Assembly: GCA_019915015.1 (NCBI GenBank)
Contig: JAHBBC010000002.1
Location: forward strand, 1,054,001 to 1,118,000
DNA: 64,000 nucleotides
Source: Auriscalpium vulgare
Lineage: Eukaryota > Basidiomycota > Agaricomycetes > Russulales > Auriscalpiaceae
Reading direction: 5' to 3'
This document shows, in pieces, positions 21,981 to 32,477 of the stretch. Each line of letters opens with the position of its first letter. Within the stretch, counting starts at the first letter, position 1. Both the position numbers and the translations under genes were made by a program. The notes under the pieces are model-generated. The model did not search any database. It was given only the letters and a program-made list of their open reading frames with translations, and had not been told where the DNA came from.

Positions 21981-22811
21981 TCTAGAGGTCATAGTCTGTT
22001 CTTCTTACCCTGGACCGCAGAGCACAAGTATCTTTATCAATCATATTTATTGCCGTGGTGAATTAGCGTATTAACTGTGGCTGAAACAGAGAATGTTGAC
22101 TCTGTTTTGCATCGTTGCTAGGTTGTGTGTACGGGTGAGCGCCGAGTACAGTGTGCCGTTTCATCGGCGGCTCGGCACGCTAAAGCATGGCTGTTTATCG
22201 ACATCTTCCCCAGAGATGGGCGTAACTTTCCAATCCTCCTCTCAAACGTCGTTTGCCTGTGTCGCCCATTCTTTCTGCACGACACTAGTTTCGTGAATCG
22301 TGGTTGACTCGTGCCGCTTCGCTCCGCCATCTTAGACTTCAGCCGCGTTGGAGTAATCAAGTGTGAGATCACTATCCGAGGCGCAAAAGGGCAAGTGGGT
22401 TGCAGTATGTACAGCATTTTAAACGTGCTACAAGTGCCGTCTAAGATAAACTCATGACCGGTACAACGAATGAAACGACGACGTCGATTTGGATGCAGTG
22501 AACGATCCGTAGAAACGATGCTAAGTACCAAGTAGTACAGTAGTACTTAAGTACTAGTAGTGTCCCAGTCGCCGCACCCCGTGCACTCGGCGGCGGCGAC
22601 TCAGTCATCATTGGCATCAACCTTGAATTTCTGAATAATTAATTTCTGAATAATTAATTTGCGGCACCCTGCTACAGTACTAGTATATATCCAGGCCCGA
22701 AACTAGTACTAGCTGCCCGAAACTTATGTCACAGTCACACCGGTTCCGCGCGTCTCCAGGTCTCCCGGCCCACCCTTCCTCTCCGCGCATCTACATATCC
22801 TGTCGACGAAC
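21981..22811. other. Intergenic; upstream region of the intact class II gene
   Basis: Holds a small AT-rich tandem repeat near 22628-22660 (two copies of TTTCTGAATAATTAA) and several CTAGTACT-like short palindromic words around 22540-22720. No coding frame supported. Confidence 0.5.
22628..22662. repeat. AT-rich tandem duplication of 15 bp
   Basis: Two adjacent copies of TTTCTGAATAATTAA in an otherwise GC-balanced stretch, about 150 bases before the class II start. Confidence 0.8.
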
Positions 22812-24491
22812 ATGGTCAGGCCGCCGTATCTTGATGATGCAGGTGAGCTAGCTGTTATCTGTCCGAAACGCTTCTAGGTCTCACACTCTCGGTCTTAAGG
22901 GCTATATCCACATGATTTGTTTGAAGAATTGCAGACTTGGGAACTTCTTCAAAAAGCTCGAAAACACCAGCCCACCCCCGCCAATTCTCCTCGCCGGAAG
23001 CCGCTCTGTTTCCAAGCCAGCACGGATCTCTTACTTCAATTTGCGGCACTGTCTATCGTGGGCTCTCGCCCTGGAGCTGAACTGGCTATCGTACTGCTCG
23101 AGGAGCCCTCCGAGTCGCCGATCTTTCTACTCGCAATGGACCGTGCCCCCGAAGCCGATGATAACGATCGCGCCGACCAATTCTTCGACATCCTGTCCAC
23201 GACAGAGACCGTGGAGCCGCTCATCCAGTTCGCCATGACACACTCGCTTCGCAAAATGAATGTCCGCCTTAGCAAGCTACGCCGCTCCGTCGTCGACGCG
23301 CTGGAGGACTACCGCATACTCTACTTTGTCCACCGACAAGTCTCCCGAAGAAAGGGCGAGGCCGACCTTCGCAATCGCGGACGAGAGCTGCTGCCATCCG
23401 TGCGCGAGCTGATTGGCGTAGCGCCGGGAGCTGTGGTGCGATACGACGCCGTCCTACGGTACCTCCGCGACCGCATACCCTCAACAGGCGACGCCCTCCC
23501 CGCATCCCCAACCAGCGCAGACGTCGAGCGCTTCTTGCATATATGCACACTGGTCGAGTTTTTGTTAAACACGCGCTTCGTCTCGCGCATTGCGCGCATC
23601 GCTCCGACGGCCCTCACGCTACTCGAGCGTCGAATGTACAAGGTCGCTGTATATGCCATGGGCGCCACGCGGCTAGTCTCTGCGTGCGGAAGTTCGCTCA
23701 AGGACGTCTCCGCCGAATGGGCGCATACGCCAGATGACGAGAGCAATGATGAAACGGCGCAGCTAGTCCCCGTGGAGATCCCCACTTTGGACTTGGACCT
23801 GGAGCGATTTTGGAGCCAGAGCCAATCAGCAAGGAAGCGGGCTTGCGGCGCGATGCGCGATCTGTGGAAAACCAAAGCGGAGACCGTGTTGCATCCTGAG
23901 GCGCGGCTGATATACCTCTGCAACGAATACGATTTTTTCCCTCTGATGCCGGGACGGTGGGCGGACGTGAGTCCTCCGCCGCCCTTCCGCGCTGGCCGTG
24001 ATGTCGATGCCGCAGATCCGAGCAGCGTCGCCCGCGGGGGGGTTTTCATCTCGTGCACGAAGTCCCCGTGCGTGCACTGCCTGACGCTAGCTCGCGCGCA
24101 GGGATTACGCCTCACGCTGCTAGACAGCTGTCCGCGCATAGACTCGGCGTGGCGCTTTGTCCAAGGGCCTCCCCAACGGAACGCAGAGGATCTAGTCGCC
24201 GCCGATGCATTCGACAGCATCAGTTGGCTCCTTCACGACGATTGGACGCGGACGATGTTTAGGTGTGGTATGGGCAAGCGTATGAAGCGCCCAGGGAAGG
24301 TCAGAACACAGTGGCCGATCAAGGTGCGTCATGACATTCCCCTCGTTGATTTTGCTCTTACCGAGAAGTCTAGAAGTGGCCGGAAGACGGCAACGCCTCG
24401 TAGTCCCTGTTACCCTCGATTTCGAAGTACGAAGACTGAGTGTCGTTCGATCGTCTCGCCCTCATATTTCTCGGACCTCTTTTACGTCTGA
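22812..24491 (+). CDS. Class II deaminase-like protein, intact left copy (540 aa)
   Basis: Exon 1 is 22812-22842 (MVRPPYLDDA), exon 2 22900-24491; the join GLYPHDLFEELQTWELL keeps the frame. A long helical N-terminal half (RKPLCFQASTDLLLQFAAL, MNVRLSKLRRSVVDALEDY, ELLPSVRELIGVAPGAV, FLHICTLVEFLLNTRFVSR, YKVAVYAMGATRLVSA) is followed by TVLHPEARLIYLC near residue 341 and, about 50 residues on, VFISCTKSPCVHC near residues 395-403. His-x-Glu followed by Cys-x2-Cys is the zinc and proton-shuttle pattern of the cytidine/nucleotide deaminase superfamily. The spacing resembles the fungal OTT_1508-like clade. That assignment is inference from motifs; substrate unknown. The convergent neighbour is class I, with 90 bases between the stop codons. 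A second copy at 39828-41421 has the same intron position. Confidence 0.7.
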
Positions 24492-24581
24492 CATGTGCTT
24501 TGGTACTTATGTATACAGAGGAAAACAATCATGTGTAAAATAGGCTGCGAGAAGACGTATATTTCCAGGGAGAGGAACTGA

Positions 24582-25991
24582 TCAAGTGCGGCCTGTGCTT
24601 CTAGACCTCCCCTTCGAAAAAATACGGACGAAACTCCCCCAGTATCGAACCTTCCAGGAGTCGTTTGAGCCCGTGCTCGATGCGTACTCGTCGGAAGCGT
24701 AACCTTGTTGCCGACCGCTGGAGAAGTAACGCTGAATCGCTTTTGAGACAAGTTGTCTGACTTCGCGATCGAACGTCTGGAGGACGTCTTCTGGGCATTC
24801 GTCGACGCTCGGCAGTTTCCAAGTAGCGTACCACTTTCCGTGCGTGCCGCTCGTCCGCCACTCCCGCCGCGCCTCCTTGTCCGAGTCCCGGCGAGCCCTG
24901 GCGTTGTAACACGTGATGATCTTGTGGCAGGCGGCGCAGCTGCGCTTGCTGCAGCCGATGCGTTTCCATTCGGGGGCAAGGGGAGGATACCAGCGATCGA
25001 CATAGAACATCAGGGTGAGCTCCGCGTGTGAAGCCAAGTTGAAGTTTGCTGGATTGTTCGGAAGCCAGGGACTGTTGCGAGGCTCCGTGACCGTCTTGCC
25101 TTGTTTCAATTCGACACCTGGAGCGAGTGCCTTGACAGATGCGGCGAACGACGGGGAGAAGACTGTCGCAGATGCACGTTGGGAAGTCTCGTGAGGGATG
25201 TCGGCCCGGTAGACTTCGCCTTCGACGATCCAGCTCCAGGTAAAGCTTTGACGATCCTCTGACTGGAAAAGCGCAGTGGGGCCGGTCATGTAGGCCTCGA
25301 TTTTGGCAAGCTGCCGCCTCAGCCGAGCGTAGTTCTTGTGATGTTGCTCGTTCTTGTCTTGGTGGAGCCACGCCGCGAGGACAGCGGCGCATCCACAGAA
25401 CGAGAGTAGGCGATCAGCACTCCAAGAGAAACGGTAGCTGCTACCTTCACGGCCTTGTTCCGAAAGCTCGACCAGCTTGTCCAAGGCATACTGCAACACG
25501 TCTTTGAGACTCGGCTGAGGATCCTGCGATCCCGGACGCATCTCCTCTGCAACGGACTGATATGCCAGCTCTGTCACAGGCGACATTGTTGGCGTCGGCG
25601 TCATGTTCTCAAACACGCCGAGCAGCTCTTCGACGAGGCCCGTCAGGTTTGAATGCAGCTTCTTCAGTATCTTCCGGAAGCGAGAGGGGTAGGCAACAAG
25701 GAATAGCAGGATGTCTGTGGGACGCTGGGCGGTCCTGACGGTGCGGAAGAGGTGATCGGCGGCCGCGCGCTGGTTTACGGTCGGAGGGCCGTTCCGTGCA
25801 AGGAAGAGGTGGTTGTTGTGCTCGGGATCGAGGGTCGCCGCGACGACGTCCCCCTTGTCCTGGTCTGTGTTCGCCAAGTAGGCACATATGATATCAAGGA
25901 CCTTGACCTCCTTCTCTTCGTCAGACGTGCGGTCTCCGCTGTCAGAATAGTGGCGTCTGTCTTGTTCCGCACAAGAGTTCAAGACCGCCAA
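24582..25991 (-). CDS. Class I deaminase-like protein, left copy (about 470 aa)
   Basis: An open frame with no intron from about 25999 to the stop at 24582. It reads AVLNSCAEQDRRHYSDSGD, a helical middle (KDVLQYALDKLVELSEQ, LLSFCGCAAVLAAWLHQD, RLRRQLAKIEAYMTG), then FNLASHAELTLMFYVD near residue 322 and RIGCSKRSCAACHKI near residues 345-353. It ends with TSGTHGKWYATWKLP. HAE plus C-x4-C-x2-C, followed by a THGxxYxxWxLP signature, fits the OTT_1508-like deaminases that are expanded in basidiomycetes. The start is unclear: the nearest good ATG (26072, MPKFLKRPVPKLPKRP) is in frame but cut by a TAG at 26001-26003. Either an unseen 5' exon supplies the start or the copy is silenced. Tail to tail with class II. 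Confidence 0.72.
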   Translation of the reverse strand: MAVLNSCAEQDRRHYSDSGDRTSDEEKEVKVLDIICAYLANTDQDKGDVVAATLDPEHNNHLFLARNGPPTVNQRAAADHLFRTVRTAQRPTDILLFLVAYPSRFRKILKKLHSNLTGLVEELLGVFENMTPTPTMSPVTELAYQSVAEEMRPGSQDPQPSLKDVLQYALDKLVELSEQGREGSSYRFSWSADRLLSFCGCAAVLAAWLHQDKNEQHHKNYARLRRQLAKIEAYMTGPTALFQSEDRQSFTWSWIVEGEVYRADIPHETSQRASATVFSPSFAASVKALAPGVELKQGKTVTEPRNSPWLPNNPANFNLASHAELTLMFYVDRWYPPLAPEWKRIGCSKRSCAACHKIITCYNARARRDSDKEARREWRTSGTHGKWYATWKLPSVDECPEDVLQTFDREVRQLVSKAIQRYFSSGRQQGYASDEYASSTGSNDSWKVRYWGSFVRIFSKGRSRSTGRT

Positions 25992-26319
25992 GATTTCGCA
26001 CTATCTCTCTTCGGAAACGCCGTCGGGGCGCTTGGGCAACTTCGGCACGGGGCGCTTGAGAAACTTCGGCATGGTGACGGGGGAGAGATGGGAGACGGCT
26101 GGAGAGCAACGCGCGTTCAGCGTGGATGGTGGCTGCGTTGGAATTGGGACCAACAGGCGGGGCGAAGAGACGAGACTGAGGTAGCGAGCAAGCGTCCGCG
26201 GAGCGTGAGCGTGAGCCCTGAGATAGTCTCTGGTCTTTGCAGAAGCGGGAGAGAAGCGGTGAAAACCGAAGAGGCAGAAGTGAAGAGAGCGGCTTCTGTG
26301 AGGCTGACGAGGGTAGCGT

Positions 26320-26640
26320 CCGCGCAGGCCCAGATACCAATGGCAGGGGCGACTCTGAGGATGATTCAGTCCAGCTGGAATGCGGCGGGCAAGTGGGAGG
26401 GCGGGCGAGAACGGGCGTAGTGTGAAGGCTGTTGGCGGCGGGGTGGCGGATTGAAGCAAGACGTGTGCGGGGCTGGCGTCGAGCTTGAGGTGGTGTTCGC
26501 GTAGACCCGGATACCGATGGCAGATGAGATTCTGAGGATGGTGCAGTCGAGTTTCAATGCGGCGTGCAAGCAGGCGGACAAGGGAGAATGGGCGTAGCGG
26601 GTGCGGCGGATTGAGAGCGCAAGACATGCACAAATAGATG
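26320..26640 (-). repeat. Direct repeat, about 180-bp period, upstream of class I (left)
   Basis: Two imperfect copies beginning near 26326 and 26505, each with CGGATACC(A/G)ATGGCAG, then CTGAGGAT, then AATGCGGCG. The same pair of units lies in inverted orientation at about 37727-37990, upstream of the other class I gene. Confidence 0.7.
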
Positions 26641-26924
26641 ACAGCGCGTCGACGCGCCGAACCACGGGGATCCACTTCGACTCTACGCTTCAAGCGCCAG
26701 CCGCCACCCTCAGAGTCCAATTACTGTTGTAACAATCCATTCAATAGTTCAACACAGCAAGAAGACATAGCACAGAGGCACAAACCAGACTGCGGCACCA
26801 CAACCACAACCACCACACGTCAGTAATAAGTAGTAAATCGGCGCACACACATAAGAGAAAGAAGAGGATCCGAGTACTGTGAGCTGCGCACAGCACGCAG
26901 ACCACGGGAAACGCCACTGCGCGC

Positions 26925-26972
26925 CGCGCTCACCCATCTACGTCCATGGGCCGGTGGCCACCAGCCCGCGCC
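26925..26972 (-). pseudogene. Relic of the last codons of OPI1
   Basis: On the minus strand GGCTGGTGGCCACCGG, then a form of ATGGACGT and GGGTGAGCGCGG. This lines up with the last codons and stop of OPI1 at 37293-37335, and the following 3' flank also matches (forward 26640-26925 against 37340-37550 inverted). It shows that this arm was copied from next to OPI1. Confidence 0.75.
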
Positions 26973-27720
26973 GGATGCAGCACGGTCTCCACAGCGTCTT
27001 TCATGACGCCGTACACCGCAAATCCGAATTCGTCGAAGTGCCGCATCTTTGCACATCCAGTCCAAGGGGTTGCGAGGAAGGACGAGCTGTCCAATTTGTG
27101 CGCCGACTCGCGCGCGACGACGTGGCCTCCGTGCGCAAAGAGCAACCGCTCAACTCCCCTGAGAACACGGGGACCTTGTACATCCAGGAGCGTGAAGGGC
27201 TATGCGAAGCGCGTGCCCAAGAAAAACTCGGCCAGCGTGCATACCCGCAGGAAGCGCTCGATGTCGCCGTCGCCGTCGGTTGGTGATGCCGGGAGGGTTG
27301 CCTGTTGAATTGTTAAGGCCTGGCAGCACCGCGTCGTATGGCGGAGCGGCTCCTCGGCGTGCCACTTATCAGAATCGCGCACGGCAAAAAGCAGCTCCCG
27401 AGCGCAATCGAGGAGGTCGGCCTCGCCCTTCGGTCGGCGTATCAAGGGCGTAGTGCGTGCTTCATTGTGTACGCAGCAGAGAGTGCATAGCTTGCTGAGA
27501 CGGACATACATCTTGCGCAGCGCCAAGTGTTTCATAGCAAACCAGATGAGCAAATCCACGGGCTGGAATTTTGGGAGGAGAACAAAGATGTACTGCTCGG
27601 TCTGTGTCGTGGGCGTCGGGGCTCCGTATATAGACCGTGGGCAAAGGGCGTTTGAATTCGAAAATCGTGATCGCTAGCGCAGCTAGCTCCACGGCGAGGT
27701 CCTACGATGGACAGTGTCAC
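26973..27720 (-). pseudogene. Broken class II deaminase-like gene joined to the OPI1 relic
   Basis: Minus-strand pieces of class II in order: SPDAHDTDRAVHLC, MKHLALRKMYVRLSKL, KGEADLLDCARELLFAVRDS, ERFLRVCTLAEFFLGTRF, and finally ETVLHP. There the sequence passes directly into the OPI1 tail, so the Glu of the HPE motif and the whole CxxC half are missing. Frames are broken in several places. Not functional. Confidence 0.78.
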
Positions 27721-28150
27721 GAATTGAAGCAAAATATATATGTGTGCTTGAGGTACTGCAACCAGAGCTACGAGAAAAGATGAGAATGTCACGGTCTCGC
27801 GGTAGACGCATTGGCGGTTGGAGTACTCACGGTCTATATCGTTGATAGCAAGGTAATCTTCAAGACCCAATTTCCGATGAAGAGAGTAGGCGAATCTGTG
27901 CCGCTGCTCACTAGTTCAAAGTTGCAGACGTCACAGATTCGGAGCAGGTGAGGAGCAGGCTCAGGCTTTGAGTTTTACTGAGCCGGTGACTGACGCGGTG
28001 ACGAGGCAACTGCAACACTGCGCCACGATTTCCCAAAGTAAGCCGACACGTGGCTCATATTCCCACGCCTCCAGCTGCCACCGGTTCGGGATGGTCAACG
28101 AACACTATCGGACACACCGTCGACGACAAGACTGACAAGACTACGACAAA
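27721..28150. other. Intergenic; eL37 promoter region
   Basis: About 430 bases with no supported frame. The CGGTTCGGGA and GACGACAAGACTGACAAGACTACGAC stretches just before the ATG at 28151 are probably the eL37 5' UTR. Confidence 0.4.
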
Positions 28151-28853
28151 ATGGTGAGTGCCGCTGCATTTTGTTGGTGCAAGGGACATCCAGGGTGTAC
28201 TCTGGGTGTCTGGATGGATGCTGGGAGCTGTGTTTGAGGGTGGATGCATCGGACGGCCGCTGGATGACTGTCACTCGCACGGATTTTCTGAAGTGGACGA
28301 ATCGCTGACTCTCTGCTCCCCCACAGACGAAAGGTTCGTGGAATGCACATGAAGGTCCCCGTGGAGCGGCTGATCTTAGTTTTGTCTGTTGTGCGGGATA
28401 GGTACCTCGTCTTTCGGGTGCGTCCTCTGCGTGCGTCCGCCTCTTCACGTCTGACCTCTGCCTGCAGTAAGCGGCACACAAAGTCGCACACGCTCTGCCG
28501 CCGCTGCGGGCGTCGCGCCTTCCACAAGCAACACAAGGGTTCGTCTCCCGTATGTACACCGCTAGGCCGAGGGTCTGATCCTCCCTCCCGTTACAGAGTG
28601 CGCGCAGTGCGGCTACCCCAGCGCGAAGCTGCGCTCGTTTGAGTGGGGCCAGAAGGCGAAGCGCCGAAAGACCACGGGCACAGGCCGGATGCGGTACCTC
28701 AAGGAGGTTTCAAGGCGTTTCAAGAACGGGTTCAGGTGTGTGCTGCCATCGCGTTGATGCGTGTTGGTGACTCAAGTCGTTTTATTGTCGCTGTGCTGCA
28801 GGGAAAACACTGTCGCGAAGAAGACTGTGCGGGCGGCTGCATCATCTGCATGA
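28151..28853 (+). CDS. RPL37: Cytosolic ribosomal protein eL37, 95 aa
   Basis: Six exons join exactly to 288 nt: 28151-28153 (ATG alone), 28327-28333 (7 nt), 28402-28417 (16 nt), 28468-28538, 28597-28735 and 28802-28853. The protein reads [20 protein letters not shown], then [39 protein letters not shown] and the end [11 protein letters not shown]. It has the four Cys of the eL37 zinc ribbon (CxxC...CxxC) and full family length. It sits in the 60S large subunit bound to 5.8S/25S rRNA. The gene lies inside the interval flanked by the inverted deaminase arms. Three very small 5' exons are notable: the start codon is an exon by itself, next to a 7-nt micro-exon. Confidence 0.93.
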
Positions 28854-29399
28854 GGGACCCGGCCATCTTTGTCACTATGATTTTCTCGCTGTCCCTTACT
28901 CGCTGCATCACTGCCCAAAATCCATGACTGTATGCTATGCGTCTGATTTCCCATGCCGAATCGCCTGCCAATGTTTGAAGCATATAATACGCCGTGTTGT
29001 CAGTGCAGGCGCCCTGCAGTTTGCCGACGTTATCAGCGAGCCACGTGGTACGAACTCTCCTTGTTTCTGTCCATTTCGCGCGGACGTAGCTCCTTGTTGA
29101 CCCCTGCTTATTGTGTTGTTGCTCGCTAATGATGTCAAGATAACAACGATGCAGGGCTCGCTGGACTCGCCAAACATACGCGAGCGAGCAGACTGCGAGC
29201 AGGTGCACGCAGCCACCCACAACAAGCGCAGAACAATGGGCGTCCTTGGGCGTCCTCGCAGCTCCGACACCCCGGTGTTCCAAGCCTCCATTCTTTGTGA
29301 CTGACCTGTTGATCGGCATATATAAAGCCGGCGTTCGCCTTTACTCGACGTCTGCTGCCCTTTTCCTCGCCCACCCACTTTGTAGCGAACCATCCGGCC
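28854..29399. other. Intergenic
   Basis: A minus-strand frame of about 195 codons (28732-29319) overlaps the end of eL37. It has one hydrophobic stretch (GCVHLLAVCSLAYVW) but no family motif and no splice support. I do not call it a gene. TATATAAAG near 29319-29327 is a good TATA box for the plus-strand gene at 29400. Confidence 0.4.
29319..29327 (+). promoter_or_regulatory. TATA box
   Basis: TATATAAAG about 75 bases before the ATG at 29400. Confidence 0.6.
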
Positions 29400-30829
29400 A
29401 TGGCTCCTTCATCACGCACTCCTTCAGTCCCGGCGATCTCACAACCCTTCCCTCTGCAGAAGAAGAAGCCGGCGCAGGCGTCGGCCACCCGGGCCACCGC
29501 CTCTGGCACCGGGTCCCTGAAAGCAATCCCAAGCAGTGCCAGCCTGCAGGTCGCGCTGCCCAGACCCGCCCCCGCGCGCGCAGACTCCGAGCGGAGAGCC
29601 GGCCTCAGCAGAAAGCGCGCGCGCAGGGACACGCTGGACGAGAACGCGGACGGCGGGCGGGCGGATGTCCCGCGCGTGCGCCAGCGGCTCGTCTCCATGT
29701 CGTCCACGGAGACGATTCGCCCCCGTCGGCCCAGCGTGGTGGCCGCCCCGGTCACGCCCATAGCTCCTGGGCCACGCGCACGAGGGCCCCAATCGGGTGA
29801 ATGTATCCCGGGCGCGGGCCACGCAGCAGGAGCGAGGCCTCTGGCCGAGTCCAACCGCTCGAGCGCGCCCGACGTCGCCCCGGCCGAGGCCACGCCGCGC
29901 ACCCTGCGCCGGGTCGGGACGCTCGCGCTCAGGCCGTCTCGCTCGGACGCGGCGCGTGCTGTCGATAAATACACCGCGCGTCCTGCGTCGCCATCCCCAC
30001 CCATGGTGCACCACACTGAACCGCAGGCGCAGCGCCCCGCGCCGCCGCGCCCTCCGAGCCCTCCGATCCAAGCGCAAGTCTACTCCCGGCCCGGCTCCGC
30101 GCAGTCTACGCGGCGCGCGCCGGTGGCGTCCAGTTCGCGTGCCCCGCGCGCCTCGTTTCCCCCGACGGCGGAGAAGGGACGGTCCGCGTCGGGGACCGTG
30201 CGGACGCCGCTGCCTGCGCGCGCGTCGCTGGAGCGCTTCGACCTCAAGCTCTCCGCGTACGAGAAGCACGTCGAGCTGTGGGACCTGCCCGACGGGTGCG
30301 TTGTTTCTGTTCTCTCCCCACGGGGTGCGATTTGACGGCGGCCTGGTGCAGGAGCGTCTACGCGTGGCAGGGCCTGCTCGTCGTCACGGACCGCGCGGCG
30401 GGCGGGGCCGGCGTCGCGCCGCCGCTCAATCTCGTCGACATCGCGTGCAGCACGCACGCGTACGAGGGACGCTACTCCGGCGAGACGAACGCGCTGCCGG
30501 TGTTTTCGACTGCGTTCCGCGGGCGGCGGCGCTCGGGGCGCGAGGCGGTCGCCGGCGCGCGCGACTTCTGCGCGGACACGGGCATCGTGCTCGCGAACGT
30601 GTGGCACGCGCACCCGCAGCACCGACAGTGGTACGCGAAGTTCTGGGTGCCGATCCCGCTGGATCTGTTTGGAAACCGCGACACGCGCATGTTCAGGTTC
30701 AAAGCGCAGGTGGAGCTGTACGATGACTGGGCGGACAGGATGGTCACGGTCAGCTCGGGCACGATCGTCGCGGATGTGTCGCATCTACGCAAGCAGCGCG
30801 ATATGGACGGCGCTGCGGTGCTCGTGTAG
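29400..30829 (+). CDS. Unknown protein: disordered basic N-terminus with a folded C-terminal part, 457 aa
   Basis: Exon 1 29400-30295 and exon 2 30352-30829 join in frame (1374 nt). About 270 N-terminal residues are Pro/Ser/Ala/Arg-rich and low in complexity, with a nuclear-type basic run GLSRKRARRD. From LERFDLKLSAYEKHVELWDL on, the protein looks folded: GSVYAWQGLLVVTDRAAGG, LNLVDIACSTHAYEGRYSG, TGIVLANVWHAHPQHRQWYA, KFWVPIPLDLFGNRDTRMF, YDDWADRMVTVSSGTIVADV. I recognise no family. Its neighbour at 31275 is in the same orientation and also has a beta-rich C-terminal part, but I see no clear alignment between them. Very GC-rich codon use. Confidence 0.7.
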
Positions 30830-31274
30830 GCGTTTGGCGGTGTCGGGTCATTCTGTTTGTAATTATTGTGAGAGTTTTGTTTTGCCACCCTGACATGATC
30901 TGGGAAATACCCTCGTTCTGCACTTTGTAGCATAGGCTTGTAGTCCTTCCTGTCACGAATATTGGTTATACAGACACAATGCGGTAGTCTGATACAGCGC
31001 GTGGATGGACGAGTGTATCGGGTGGTGCGAGCTCCACTGGAACGGTCCCGCGGACAGACAAAGCACCTTGTACAGAACGGCCATCCCGCGACTCCCTTCC
31101 GCACTCGTACGAGCAAGACACGCGCCCCTTCTGGCGCTTCCAGAACAACGTCGAATCGCAGCTGCTCCTCCGCCGGGCTGTGCACCCCACCGTGACGCAA
31201 TGCAACTCCTGTCCTCCCCCATATAAGACACCCACCACCCGAGCGTGCACACTCACCCGCATGTACAGCCGCTC
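30830..31274. other. Intergenic
   Basis: Holds the 3' end of the previous gene and, near 31222, a CATATAAGAC TATA-like box about 55 bases before the next ATG. Nothing else recognised. Confidence 0.4.
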
Positions 31275-31942
31275 ATGACTATCTCGCAACGAACCATGGA
31301 TCCACCGCTCTTGTCGACAAAGGAGGTGCAGGACGCGGCGCAGGTCGAGGTGCAGGTCGGCGGGCAGACACTCGCCATCGCGAGATCATACGTGCGCCCC
31401 CCGCCGCGCTCACACATCCCTACTCACGCTGGGCATCGCAGATGTGGCGCGACCACCAGCCGCGCGTGCGGAACGACGCGACGGGCGACATGGAGCTCGA
31501 CCCGCGCGAGCCGCGCGCCGCGCACATCTCCGTCACGCTCCGGCGCGCGACGGGCGGGGCTACGGACACGCACCATGGCGCACTGGAGGCGACGGTCGCG
31601 CCACACGTCGTCGCGCTCCACGTTATTCGGCTGTACCTCTCGCCGCTCGACGCATCGTCCGCGGACGGGCCGCCGCCCGCCGCGCCGACGTCCGTGCACT
31701 TCGCGTGGCCCGCGCCGCCGCCGGCGCTGCACGACGTCCGCGATGCAGCGTTCGAGGGCGGGTTCTTTGTGGCCGAGGCGCTGGACGACGGCGGCGCACT
31801 GGTGCTCAACGCTTGGAACGGACCTGCGTGGGGCGACCTGCGTAACGGCATCGACGACATGATCGACTACAATGCCGTGGTGGAATTTGAGGGCGGAGTG
31901 TTCTTGAAGGGAGAGCCGCAGCGGATGCAGGTTGTGGTGTAG
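31275..31942 (+). CDS. Unknown protein, 205 aa
   Basis: Exon 1 31275-31391 and exon 2 31442-31942 join in frame (618 nt). The protein begins MTISQRTMDPPLLSTKEVQD and continues MWRDHQPRVRNDATGDMELD, ALHVIRLYLSPLDAS, AAFEGGFFVAEALDDGG, LNAWNGPAWGDLRNGIDDMI, and the end EGGVFLKGEPQRMQVVV. An ATG 14 bases upstream opens a frame of only five codons (MYSRS stop), a possible small upstream ORF. No signal peptide or membrane segment, and no family recognised. Confidence 0.68.
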
Positions 31943-32477
31943 GTGCGGGTGAAAGATTACGGGCAATGGTCGACATATTTTTGGGGAATAGTATCTGGCA
32001 GTGTTACTAGTGCTATCTGATAAGATGCAAAAAGGCTCCGTTTCCCATGGGTGTTGTTCAACAATCCGCGATGCACGATAGAGAACTTGGAAGATCAATG
32101 GACATGTCTATGCCTAGAACGTGGACGACAACGTAGAGGGTTGGGCTGAGGCTAGGCGGAGTGGCAGGCACGGGCCCGGCTAGCCTAGCGTGGTCCGGGC
32201 GGCGGCGATGGGAGTCGGGGCACATTCAGGCCGTCGCCGCTGTGATGCACGTCGCGCTCGCGCTCATCGAATCAGATAGCACTAGTAACGGACTGTCTGA
32301 GGCTGAGCTCTGGGTTGCGGTACTTGGGCGTCGTCGGGAGTCGGGTGGTGTTTGGGGGGCGTGTCGCGTGGGAAGATGAAAATGCGGGGCGTGTGATTGG
32401 CTGATGGGGGCGCGGCGGTTATCTGGTGCATTATCTTGCGTTGATTGCCAACTCGCTCCTTTCACCCGCCCGTCACC
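31943..32477. other. Upstream region of the GATA factor
   Basis: About 535 bases without a gene. It holds several GATA-type words: a perfect ATCTGATAA at 32015, ATCAGATAG near 32268 and ACCAGATAA on the minus strand near 32419. Confidence 0.55.
32015..32023 (+). promoter_or_regulatory. Candidate iron-GATA-factor binding site ATCTGATAA
   Basis: Exact match to ATCWGATAA, the consensus reported for SreA/Fep1-type iron repressors. About 455 bases before the start codon of such a factor. Confidence 0.45.

Larger units (their letters stand above)
22843..26972. repeat. Left arm of a large inverted repeat (deaminase module)
   Basis: Inverted relative to 37293-41393. It contains class II, class I, the class I upstream repeats, the OPI1 3' flank and the last codons of OPI1. 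Class II DNA near the outer end is roughly 85-90% alike by eye; class I is more diverged. Confidence 0.8.

Noticed and set aside
26001..26720. 239-codon minus frame upstream of left class I
   Set aside because: Consists of translated 180-bp repeats; the inverted counterpart is not conserved as protein.
28732..29319. 195-codon minus frame with one hydrophobic stretch
   Set aside because: Overlaps the last eL37 exon and shows no family motif or introns.
29135..30269. Long minus-strand frames opposite the 29400 gene
   Set aside because: Arg/Gly-rich mirror frames of a Pro/Ala/Arg-rich coding exon; the plus-strand splice join is better supported.
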